A DNA stretch of 64,000 nt, from the NCBI GenBank assembly GCA_015680685.1, contig MNCI01020942.1, positions 21,776 through 85,775 on the forward strand. The letters are read 5' to 3'. The DNA comes from Gnetum montanum. Taxonomy: Eukaryota; Streptophyta; Gnetopsida; Gnetales; Gnetaceae. Each line of letters starts with the position of its first letter. Position 1 is the first letter of the stretch. Positions 12,381-22,747 of the stretch are shown here, one piece after another. The notes beneath the pieces are model-generated. The model ran no database searches and was not told the origin of the DNA. It was given only the letters and a program-made list of their open reading frames with translations. Made by a program: the position numbers and the translations under genes.

Positions 12381-12390
12381 CTTTATATAG
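12381..12390 (-). promoter_or_regulatory. TATA box of the antisense gene (element A)
   Basis: On the minus strand CTATATAAAG lies about 220 bp upstream of the antisense ATG at 12,159, in a GC-rich setting. TATA-like boxes lie upstream of the antisense gene in B-minus (26,668-26,677, plus strand) and B-plus (43,571-43,580, minus strand), in flanks similar to each other. The promoter role is inferred. Confidence 0.5.
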
Positions 12391-12569
12391 TGCCCGATGA
12401 CGCTGATGTTGACGCTACCACCGCTTACGCCGTCGTTGCCTTGTTTTTGCCTTTTTTGCCTTTTTTGCCTATTTTTCACCAAAATCTGTCCAAAATGATA
12501 AAATTTAACGAAAAATTCATTAAAAAACAAGGATGATTACACCCTGGTTCCTCCGCGGACCTAGTTTCA

Positions 12570-12700
12570 CACTAGTTTAAATAGCCATCGGCCTGGTACG
12601 GCCTTAAACTGCCATTTCCTCACCCAACATTGGCCCGGTATGGCCTTAAACTACCGCTCACTGCCCAATAAGGCATAAAACTGCCATACGTCTGGGTGTG
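12570..12700 (+). repeat. TAAACT motif array before RT (element A)
   Basis: Three to four degenerate units such as GGTACGGCCTTAAACTGCC and GGTATGGCCTTAAACTACC. They lie between the antisense gene's promoter and the pol start. B-plus has the same at 43,795-43,880 and B-minus a single clear unit near 26,380-26,420. Confidence 0.6.
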
Positions 12701-12797
12701 ACGATAATTGACCGTTATACACGTACACATAGTCTAAAATCGTCAAAATACATGGAACAATCCCTTTGCTCATGTAACTCTCGATTTATTGGCAGGG

Positions 12798-15700
12798 ATG
12801 AGCTCAATGGACTGCCAACGCTTAACCACACCGTTGACCATCGATGGACCACACGACGCCATTACATGGGACTTTAACATAAACTTCATCAATTCAAGTC
12901 CACTAATGGACGATGCGGTCATAGCCTCAACATAGCAAATAACAGATGACTACGGAGGCATGATGAAATTTCTTGAAATAGAGGCCAAAAACATCACTGA
13001 AGATCCATTAGCTGAAACACCCATTACCATGCCCGATGGGGAAATCAAAATATTAAAATTAAGTACACTACTACAACCACACTTGGCACAAGACATCCAG
13101 AACGTACTTAGGGAAAACATGAAAGCATTCGCTTGGTCTTATACGGACATGCCTGGGCTAGATCCTAGAATTGTCCAACACAACATTATTTTGGACCCCA
13201 AACTGAGACCGATAAAACAAAAAGCACGAAAAGTTAGACCCGAGGTGGCATTGGCAGTCCGCAATGAGATCACCAAGCTTTATCAAGCTGGTTTCATTCG
13301 GGCTGTTGATTACGCCGAATGGGTATCCAACATGGTCATCGTCCCGAAGAAAAACGGAAGCATTCGCTTATGCATCGACTTCCGAGATCTAAACGTAGCA
13401 ACCATAAAAGACGACTTTCCCTTGCCCAGCATCGATCAACTCGTTGACTCGACTGCCGGACATGCCTTACTATCTTTTATGGATGGTTTTTCGGGATACA
13501 ACCAGATACGCATCAACCCTGAACATCAACTTTGAACAACTTTCATGACCCCATGGGGAACTTTTTGTTACACAATGATGCCCTTTGGTCTCAAGAATGC
13601 TGGGGCCACTTATCAAAGAGCCATGACGTTTATCTTTAGCGATTATATGTTACGATCGCTCAATGACTATGTGGATGACATCGTGGTTAAGTCACAAACA
13701 ACCGAGCAACATGCACAAGACCTCGACCTAGTCTTAAAACGTTGTCTAAAATAGGAGCTAAGGCTTAACCCCAAAAAATGCGTCTTCGGTGTCAAAACAG
13801 GCAAGATGCTCAGATTCATAGCCTCTAAAGCAGGGATACGAGTGGAGCCCGATAAGGTCAAGGCCATTACCAACCTGAAACCACCCAGTAACCTTACCGA
13901 ACTTCGAGGTCTACAAGGTAGATTGCAGTTCATCAGGCGTTTCGTACAAAAATTGACAGACAAAGTAAAACCTATGAACCACCTGTTACATAAAAATGTC
14001 CATTTTGAATGGACTCTGCAGTGCCAGGAAGCCTTCGAAAATATCAAAACAGCACTTGCCCGACTGCCTACGGTCTACCCGCCCTGAAACAACAAACCAT
14101 TTTACATCTACCTCGCCACTTCAGAATCGTCCATCGCATCTATGCTCTGCCAGAAACGAGATGAAGGAACTAAAGTCCCTGTATACTACCTGAGCCATGC
14201 CTTAGTTGCCCATGAAAAGAAGTACAACGACGTGGAGAGGTCATGCTTAGCTTTGGTCTTTTCTCTAAGAAAATGGCGACATTACCTCTTCCGTAATCAA
14301 GTTTACATAATCTGTAAGGACAATGTACTAAGAGCTATAACAGGAAACATATACGAAATGAGTCGAATAGCCCGATGGAAAGCCATGATAGCTGAGTTCG
14401 ACCTGTACTATCTAGCACAATCATTAGTCAAAGGTCAAGCCCTAGCGAATCAAATGGCCGCATCACCAACGCATGACCAAGCAACCATAGAGCCTGAATT
14501 CCCGGATGAAAGTATAAGCACAATAGACACAGTGCCTGATGACTACGATGCTATCCTAAACTTCGATGAAGCATCCACCTCTTGAGGAGGAAGCGCTACC
14601 GCTATCATCACTTATCCCTTCGGGGAGATCTGACCCTTTGCCTATCGCTTCAATTTTCACTGTACTAACAACATAGCAGAGTACGAAGGTCTCCTTAGAG
14701 GTCTCGCAGTAGCACTGGCTTCGGACATCATGCGCCTGGTAGTCAGAGGGGATTCACAATTGGTTGTAAACCAAGTTACAGACATTTACACATGCAAAGC
14801 CCAACATTTACAACCATACTATGACTTGGCGAAACATTTAATGAAACAATTAGAAAACATTGATGTGCAACATGTCTCGCGAAACGATAATACCATCGCA
14901 GACGCGTTAGCCACACTAGCGTTAAATATAGCACCTGACATGTTCCATGCCTTGCCAAGCTCCGTAATCAGGTGCGATGAACCAATAACCTCCGAAACAT
15001 CGTCGATCGCATCTGTTAGTACAACACACGCGATAGAATGGTATGATGACATAAAAGAATACCTTCTACGCGGCGAAGCACCACGCCATCTAACAAATGT
15101 GCAAACGGACGCCGTACGAAAATGTTCTAAGCAATATACCCTGGTAGGGGACACACTATGTAGTAGATCCTACGAAGGCTTATTGCTAACGTGCGTCACT
15201 AGTACTGACGCCCAAAGAATCGTTAATTAGGTACATGAGGGACTATGTGGAGGACACATAGCACCAAAATGCATGGCCACAAAAATAAGACGCTTAGGCT
15301 ATTATTGGCCACACATGGAATACGACTGCTCCTCCAAAGTCAAAACATGCAACATTTGTCAAAAACATAGTAACTTAATACATGTACCGCCAAACGAGTT
15401 GCACACAGCACAAATAACATGGCCTTTTCAGAAGTGGCGATTGGACCTTATCGGCCTGATAACACCCTCATCTTCTGCAGAGCACAGTTTCATCATAACC
15501 GCTACTGAATATTTCACGAAGTGGGTAGAAGCAGCTCCCGTTCGGAAAACGACTTCTAAACACGTGTGCAACTTTATCCTAGAAAACATTGTAACCCGCT
15601 TTGGCACCCCTTTGACAATTATTACTGACAACGGGCTGCAATTTAGTAGTGCTGAAACAAAAACCTTTTGTGACGGTCTGAGGATCAAACACTCATTTTC

Positions 15701-16277
15701 CTCTCCTTACTATCCTTAGAGTAATGGGCAGGCAGAAGCAACTAATAAGACGATCGTAACAATACTTAAGAAAATGCTAAACCAAAGCAAAAGGAAGTGG
15801 CACGAGCAATTACTATACGCATTATGGGCTTACCGCACTACTCACCGGACATCAACAGGTAAAACTCCGTACAGTCTTGTTTACGGTTCAGAAGCTGTTT
15901 TACCTTTAGAATTGCAGGTACCCTCTTTAAGGATCATACTCTCCGGACTCCTCGACAATGGTCAAAATAATGAGCTACGTCTCATTGACCTCGACTCGGT
16001 GGAAGAAGAACGTGTATGCGTGCTCGATCAGATCGAATGGTACCAAAAGCAACAACGACAGCGACATCGGCATGACATCAATAGACGCCCAATCCACGAA
16101 GGTGATCTCGTACTCAAAGCTGTTCGGGAACACCCGGACAAATTCTCAGCCAACTGGGAAGGGCCTTAGGTGGTCATCAAAGCATTCGATAATGGTGCAT
16201 TCAAGTTGGCCGACATGGAAGGAAATGAGTTCGCTAATCCGACAAATCATTTGTACCTAAAACCGTTCTATGTCTAA
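12798..16277 (+). pseudogene. Pol of element A: RT, RNase H, second RNase H, integrase
   Basis: One reading frame runs from ATG 12,798 to TAA 16,277 with no frameshift, broken by about nine stop codons (for example near 12,933, 13,533, 13,752, 14,085, 14,583, 15,228, 15,717, 16,167). RT is at about 13,150-13,750, with the polymerase box YVDDI near 13,665. The first RNase H covers about 14,095-14,450 and its usual first catalytic Asp appears lost (ATSES). A second, archaeal-type RNase H covers about 14,655-14,930 (TNNIAEYEGLLRG, GDSQLVVNQV, ADALATLA), which marks the Tat clade. Integrase covers 15,220-16,270, with the HHCC finger (H in VHEG and GGH, then CNIC), catalytic Asp near 15,437 and 15,630, and Glu in NGQAEATNK near 15,735. 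Most stops fit single C-to-T or G-to-A changes. Confidence 0.9.
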
Positions 16278-16282
16278 ACACA

Positions 16283-16650
16283 AACTCAGGTACGTGGAAG
16301 TCCTGGATTATGACTATAAACTGATACCACGGAAAAGTCCTGGATTATGACTATAAACTAATACCACNTGGATTATGACTATAAACTGATACCACAGAAA
16401 AGTCCTGGATTATGACTATAAACTGATACCACAGTGTCCACAATGACAATAAACTACCATCCATTTGGCATGACAGTAAATTGTCGCCGTCACAACCATC
16501 AGGGTCCACCAAGACTATAAACTAGCTTGCCTCTTCATAGTCCGCTAAGACTTAAAAACTGGCAACGTACCGTCCGCCACAATGCTAAACAGGCAATGTC
16601 CAATGGGTTATGACATAAAACTAACCCACGATAGTCTACCAAGACTATAA
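16283..16650 (+). repeat. TAAACT motif array after integrase (element A)
   Basis: Four near-identical units of about 37 bp around GATTATGACTATAAACTG (16,296-16,432), then five to six looser units to 16,645. A single N at 16,368 interrupts the regular part, so the copy number is unreliable. B-plus (47,533-48,135) and B-minus (22,715-22,205) carry larger arrays at this position. Confidence 0.75.
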
Positions 16651-17672
16651 ACTGGCCAGTTCACATCCAGCACCTCACTCCACCGCCATGCTCATTCATC
16701 CCTCGCTTCATTGCACCACTTGCTATCAGCTGCCATCTTCAGCACTGCCTTCATTTGCATACAGTACCTGCCACTCTCCAGCACCTCTGTGCCATCAGCC
16801 GCCATGTAAGTCTAAGCTCGTCTATTCGCTCACGGTTTTCTTATCTCCTTGGCTTTACGTTTGCAGGATGACACCCGAAAGTTTCGTACAAAGATGCACT
16901 TCATTGTAAGTAGCAAGATAAGAAAATGTTCACAGCGTACTTGGCAAGACTAAATCAAACCATTCACTAGTACATCCCCATTCATTCCCTAGTTTCCATT
17001 CAACTACACCCTTGACATACCCAGTACATTCAAAACATTGAGCACGCTGTTGCACGCTGCGATACGTCACACAGTACAACACCTGTGCATGAGTACACAA
17101 ACAAAGCAAAGTTTGCAGAAAAAAATGGTCACTTCGCATGTAAGCCCCAGGCGGGAAGGCAATCGTCTCAAAACTAAGTACTCGTACCCAAAATGGTCAA
17201 CAAGCATCCAGTTGCATGGCTTTGGCTCCCTGCCAACAGGTTCCCCTGAACACTAAACATGGGCCCTATTCTCCCAAAGAATGCGACACATCCTCTTGTA
17301 GCTTTGGTCCCGTCAACAAGTTCTCTTGCACACTAACCAAGAGCCTTGTTCCGCCAAAAAACACACCTCGCATGTCTAAACTCTGAGTCTGCTAAACAAT
17401 GGCTATTGACAAGGATCAGCATGCCTCACATCAGAGCATCCCCTTTCCCCTGACTAATCCCGTGGATCGATCATCAATCCCCGCAATCTCCCTGACCTCC
17501 CAGATACAAAATTCCCCTTTCCCAATCCTCTGTACTACTAAACACGATGCGATGACATCTCGTCCAAGTGGTAGCAGACAACGTTTCTATCAAGTTGCTT
17601 GTGGTATTTTTTGCACTTCTTTTTCGACGCCTCTCAGGTCGATTCCTCCAAGCGTCAGCAAAGAGAGGCCAA
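16651..17672 (+). other. 3' noncoding region of element A with polypurine tract
   Basis: No reading frame here is conserved in the B elements in the sense direction. A 39-base segment at 16,867-16,905 is flanked by TTTGCAG and GTAAGT, like a small exon, and its counterparts exist in both B elements. The last bases before the LTR, CAAAGAGAGGCCAA, are the probable polypurine tract. Bases 16,994 onward are duplicated exactly from 18,953, an assembly artefact. Confidence 0.6.
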
Positions 17673-18859
17673 TGAAACACCACAAAATTTGGAGCTTAGT
17701 ACTTGTCCAATCCCAAACAGGACCCTGGAACTCACGAACGACGCCGGCTGCATGATCAAAATACTTAGTTTTTGCTAAGTATATGGTGCCAGCATGTACA
17801 CTCCAGCGTATACGCCTAGCATTCCAGCGTATACGTCCAGCTCTCCGGCGTACACGCCCAGGCACTGCAGATGCACACGCTCAACAACAGGATCTCCAAT
17901 GACAGCATGAAGATAACACCGAAGAGCAAGGATTGAAGCAAGTGGCATCCTTCAGCGTATGCGCCCGGCGTGTACGCCCAGCACCCTTCGGCGTATGGGC
18001 CCGGCGTGTACGCCCAGCATCCTTCAGCGTATGCACCCGGTGTGTACGCCCAGCATCCACCAGTGTATATGCCCCAGCGTATACAATGTACGCCCAACAT
18101 TCATCAGCATATGCACCCAATGTATACGCCCAGTGCTCAGCACCTCCACCCAGTTCACGCCCGGCATTTTCAGCGTATACGCCGAGTTGTAACATTTTGT
18201 ATATTTGTAAAGTGTATGCACCTGGTCAACGCGCCATGTGTCTCCCATCCCGAGTCTAGCATAACAACCTGTATAAAACCCCGATTTTTCCACTTCATCA
18301 AGATGGTTGGCAGAATTCCGGAACATACCACAGAACATTTACGCTGTGCAAAAGAGCAGAAAACCTTCTTACGCTGGGAAGCCCTGCACGCTGCGGATCT
18401 AGTCTCTTACGCTCCGCTCACCCTGCAAACCGGCCGAGTCACCTTTGTTTACGCCGGGGCTTTTCGTCCGCCTTGTGTTCCCACAACTGCGTTAGATTGG
18501 TGCACTGTCCTCTGACTATGTAATTCCATCGTTTCATTTGCTTCAAGTTCTTTTATAGTTTTACGTCAATTTGGCCCACGCCTCGCTCACACTTCGTTTG
18601 CATCCATTTATGTTTTACGCTATTTTCGCTGTTTTCGCTGTTCACGCCTACACACCATTTACGCATAACCCAACGTATAGCATTTTGCGTACGTGCGGGG
18701 AAATCCTTGCCTGATCTGCGTGCAGACCACCTAAGGTACTTTGCCTCCTTTGCATTCCAGCTCACCCTCAGGTGAAGGCAGGGTCTTCTGTACCCATCTC
18801 GCGATCCCACGGCTTCTGTTTTCCCTTCCAGCCGAAGACCGATGATTTCGGGCGGTACA
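17673..18859 (+). repeat. 3' LTR of element A
   Basis: Runs from TGAAACACCACAAAATTT to GGGCGGTACA and is followed by AGGGC at 18,860-18,864. Compared with the 5' LTR it lacks about 35 bp of the palindrome array near its start and differs mainly by transitions. TATA box near 18,271. Parts are repeated exactly at 19,632-20,189 and 20,564-20,939. Confidence 0.9.
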
Positions 18860-18864
18860 AGGGC

Positions 18865-18951
18865 CAATGAAAATTTAGGGTTGAACTAGTTATGAAATTG
18901 TAGCTTTGCTAGATTTTATGTGGGGACATGTTTAACATGTCCCCCCCCCCC
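18865..18951 (-). other. B-minus 3' tail resuming after element A
   Basis: The segment beginning CAATGAAAATTTAGGG aligns with the reverse complement of 49,220-49,300 in B-plus, continuing exactly where 831 stopped. It ends in a poly-C run and an N where the assembly jumps. The same sequence at 20,945-21,031 continues properly into 21,032. Confidence 0.75.
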
Positions 18952-18952
18952 N

Positions 18953-20189
18953 TTCCATTCAACTACACCCTTGACATACCCAGTACATTCAAAACATTGA
19001 GCACGCTGTTGCACGCTGCGATACGTCACACAGTACAACACCTGTGCATGAGTACACAAACAAAGCAAAGTTTGCAGAAAAAAATGGTCACTTCGCATGT
19101 AAGCCCCAGGCGGGAAGGCAATCGTCTCAAAACTAAGTACTCGTACCCAAAATGGTCAACAAGCATCCAGTTGCATGGCTTTGGCTCCCTGCCAACAGGT
19201 TCCCCTGAACACTAAACATGGGCCCTATTCTCCCAAAGAATGCGACACATCCTCTTGTAGCTTTGGTCCCGTCAACAAGTTCTCTTGCACACTAACCAAG
19301 AGCCTTGTTCCGCCAAAAAACACACCTCGCATGTCTAAACTCTGAGTCTGCTAAACAATGGCTATTGACAAGGATCAGCATGCCTCACATCAGAGCATCC
19401 CCTTTCCCCTGACTAATCCCGTGGATCGATCATCAATCCCCGCAATCTCCCTGACCTCCCAGATACAAAATTCCCCTTTCCCAATCCTCTGTACTACTAA
19501 ACACGATGCGATGACATCTCGTCCAAGTGGTAGCAGACAACGTTTCTATCAAGTTGCTTGTGGTATTTTTTGCACTTCTTTTTCGACGCCTCTCAGGTCG
19601 ATTCCTCCAAGCGTCAGCAAAGAGAGGCCAATGAAACACCACAAAATTTGGAGCTTAGTACTTGTCCAATCCCAAACAGGACCCTGGAACTCACGAACGA
19701 CGCCGGCTGCATGATCAAAATACTTAGTTTTTGCTAAGTATATGGTGCCAGCATGTACACTCCAGCGTATACGCCTAGCATTCCAGCGTATACGTCCAGC
19801 TCTCCGGCGTACACGCCCAGGCACTGCAGATGCACACGCTCAACAACAGGATCTCCAATGACAGCATGAAGATAACACCGAAGAGCAAGGATTGAAGCAA
19901 GTGGCATCCTTCAGCGTATGCGCCCGGCGTGTACGCCCAGCACCCTTCGGCGTATGGGCCCGGCGTGTACGCCCAGCATCCTTCAGCGTATGCACCCGGT
20001 GTGTACGCCCAGCATCCACCAGTGTATATGCCCCAGCGTATACAATGTACGCCCAACATTCATCAGCATATGCACCCAATGTATACGCCCAGTGCTCAGC
20101 ACCTCCACCCAGTTCACGCCCGGCATTTTCAGCGTATACGCCGAGTTGTAACATTTTGTATATTTGTAAAGTGTATGCACCTGGTCAAC
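18953..20189. other. Probable assembly duplicate of 16,994-18,230
   Basis: The sequence is identical to 16,994-18,230 at a constant offset of 1,959 and is bounded by single N characters at 18,952 and 20,190. It includes the start of A's 3' LTR. It lacks the divergence seen between genuine repeat copies in this window. Confidence 0.8.
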
Positions 20190-20190
20190 N

Positions 20191-20562
20191 TGGTAGGAAT
20201 TGAAGCTACTAGATGCACTTTCAAGACTGAGTAATGGTGATGGCTGAAGGATGGTAGTTCTATGGCTAGGCCACAGTACTGCTAGGACTCTACTGAGTGG
20301 TGTTGATGGTGAGAGCTTCAACCAATAATAAAATACGCAAGGCTGGTAATGTTGTTAACATAGCTTAGGGGTGGTACTATTGGTGATGGTAGTGGTAGCT
20401 CTAGAAGGTCAACAAAATGATCAAGGGCATCTTCAGAGGATTAGCAAAATGCCAAGCGTGGTGACATTATAAATGTTTTAGAGATTTTTTCTTCATGACA
20501 TTAACTCCATTCTAGAACTACAATGCCCTACCCCATCCTACCCACAAGGTATGGGCAGATGT
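20191..20562. other. Probable assembly duplicate of 21,789-22,160
   Basis: Identical to 21,789-22,160 (offset 1,598), part of the 3' noncoding tail of B-minus. It is bounded by single N characters at 20,190 and 20,563. Confidence 0.8.
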
Positions 20563-20563
20563 N

Positions 20564-21031
20564 CAACTGCGTTAGATTGGTGCACTGTCCTCTGACTATG
20601 TAATTCCATCGTTTCATTTGCTTCAAGTTCTTTTATAGTTTTACGTCAATTTGGCCCACGCCTCGCTCACACTTCGTTTGCATCCATTTATGTTTTACGC
20701 TATTTTCGCTGTTTTCGCTGTTCACGCCTACACACCATTTACGCATAACCCAACGTATAGCATTTTGCGTACGTGCGGGGAAATCCTTGCCTGATCTGCG
20801 TGCAGACCACCTAAGGTACTTTGCCTCCTTTGCATTCCAGCTCACCCTCAGGTGAAGGCAGGGTCTTCTGTACCCATCTCGCGATCCCACGGCTTCTGTT
20901 TTCCCTTCCAGCCGAAGACCGATGATTTCGGGCGGTACAAGGGCCAATGAAAATTTAGGGTTGAACTAGTTATGAAATTGTAGCTTTGCTAGATTTTATG
21001 TGGGGACATGTTTAACATGTCCCCCCCCCCC
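20564..21031. other. Probable assembly duplicate of 18,484-18,951
   Basis: Identical to 18,484-18,951 (offset 2,080): the end of A's 3' LTR, the AGGGC duplication and resumed B-minus sequence. This copy runs on through the poly-C tract into unique sequence, so the true path probably skips 18,952-21,031. Confidence 0.8.
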
Positions 21032-22204
21032 CCTCTCTATTTTTTCTAAGTTTTATGCTTTTTTTTCTTTTTTCTTTTTCTTTTACGAAATGCTAGCTGC
21101 AAGATGCTTATCATCAAGTGGACTGTGTGCTAAATGATGGGCTTTACTTAGAGGTGACCATGTCACATTTGTAGGACAAGTGTTTCCTTCCTAGGATGAG
21201 TTGCGTTACATTCGCTTAGGTTCTGATTAACCCATAGAGGCTCCCCATGGGACAAGTTGCATTACATCTATCATGGGTTTTGTAGTTGATTGAAAGAAGG
21301 ATGACATGTGCACTGGAGAAGCTGGCAAGGAAGATGGAAAAATGCAAGTGAAGGGGTAAATGCAAGTAGGCTAGAGTAGGGTAATAGGGATGCACACTCT
21401 CAAGTGGCTTGGCGAGTCCAACCAAGCACATTAGAGTAGTGTGGTGATTTGCTACTGCGATGAGATGCATCTATAAACAACTACCTCTAGGGCCTCATCC
21501 TACAAACACAACATAGAGAGGACAAGAAAACAACCACACTACATGTGATATAAGAGCAAACTATTGGTTGCAAGGATGCTACAAGTGCCACAAGTGTTGG
21601 GCCAATTACAAGAGCTTGTAATGCCAAACCAAGAAGACTAGTGCAGGTGCCAAAGCCAGAAGGCTACAAAAGCTCCAACAGCCACACCGAATCAAGCATC
21701 CCAAAGAGGCCAACAAGGTGGCTAGGTTGATGGTGGTGCAAGTGCTCGAGATTCCACACCATGGATAGGAACTTAGAAATCCAAAAAATGGTAGGAATTG
21801 AAGCTACTAGATGCACTTTCAAGACTGAGTAATGGTGATGGCTGAAGGATGGTAGTTCTATGGCTAGGCCACAGTACTGCTAGGACTCTACTGAGTGGTG
21901 TTGATGGTGAGAGCTTCAACCAATAATAAAATACGCAAGGCTGGTAATGTTGTTAACATAGCTTAGGGGTGGTACTATTGGTGATGGTAGTGGTAGCTCT
22001 AGAAGGTCAACAAAATGATCAAGGGCATCTTCAGAGGATTAGCAAAATGCCAAGCGTGGTGACATTATAAATGTTTTAGAGATTTTTTCTTCATGACATT
22101 AACTCCATTCTAGAACTACAATGCCCTACCCCATCCTACCCACAAGGTATGGGCAGATGTTAGAGGATTGAAAGTATCTGCACTTGCTTATCCACAGAAC
22201 TGTG
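21032..22204 (-). other. 3' noncoding tail of B-minus
   Basis: Aligns in reverse complement with 48,140-49,220 of B-plus. The best conserved block (21,090-21,500) contains ATAGAGGCTCCCCATGGGAC and the small exon-like segment at 21,459-21,499. Short frames here are not convincing. Part (21,789-22,160) is duplicated at 20,191. Confidence 0.7.
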
Positions 22205-22715
22205 CATGTTGAGTTATGTGTGCTAAACTACAAACCTAGTTTCAAGTCCTAGTAGACCGCATGCTATGCTAGTTTAATGTCCTAGCAAACTGTGAACCCA
22301 CTTTAAGATCTTAGTAGTCCATGATGTGCTAGTTTATAGTCCTAGTAGACTACTATGTTCTAGTTTAATGTTGTAGCAGATGATGAATGTTGTGCTAGTT
22401 TAACATCATGATGCAAGGATGAGTTGTGCTAGTTTACAGTCATAGAAAACTATGCTATGGATGCCAGTTTTAGCGTTATGGCCCAAAGACTTGTCATGCT
22501 AGTTTATAGTCATAGGGACTTGTTGTGCTAGTTTAAATTCATAGTGGATGGGTGTGTTGTGGATGCCCTTTTAACATCATAGTGGACACTCTATGCTAGT
22601 TTAATGTCATAGTGGAAGCTCTGTGCTAGTTTAATTTCATAGCAGATGCTCTATGCCAGTTCAACATCATAGCGAACACTCTATGCCAGTTTAACATCAT
22701 AGTGAACACTTGCTT
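22205..22715 (-). repeat. TAAACT motif array after integrase (B-minus)
   Basis: On the minus strand about 12-14 units of 30-40 bp have the core ATGA(C/T)ATTAAACTAGCA or ACTATAAACTAGCA. They begin right after the pol stop, as in A and B-plus. Confidence 0.75.
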
Positions 22716-22747
22716 ACCTTTCTTTATTATTGATGTGCTACTACCTA

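Larger units (their letters stand above)
832..18859 (+). mobile_element. Tat-type Ty3/gypsy retrotransposon A, youngest of the nest
   Basis: An 18-kb element: 5' LTR 832-2,080, PBS at about 2,086, motif-rich leader, gag-protease 2,898-7,008, motif array, antisense gene 12,159-7,531, pol 12,798-16,277, motif array, 3' noncoding region and 3' LTR 17,673-18,859. The second RNase H between the first RNase H and integrase is the mark of the Tat clade. The two LTRs differ by scattered transitions and a few indels (several percent by eye). Pol has stop codons but no frameshift, so A is defective yet clearly younger than the two B elements around it. Confidence 0.9.
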
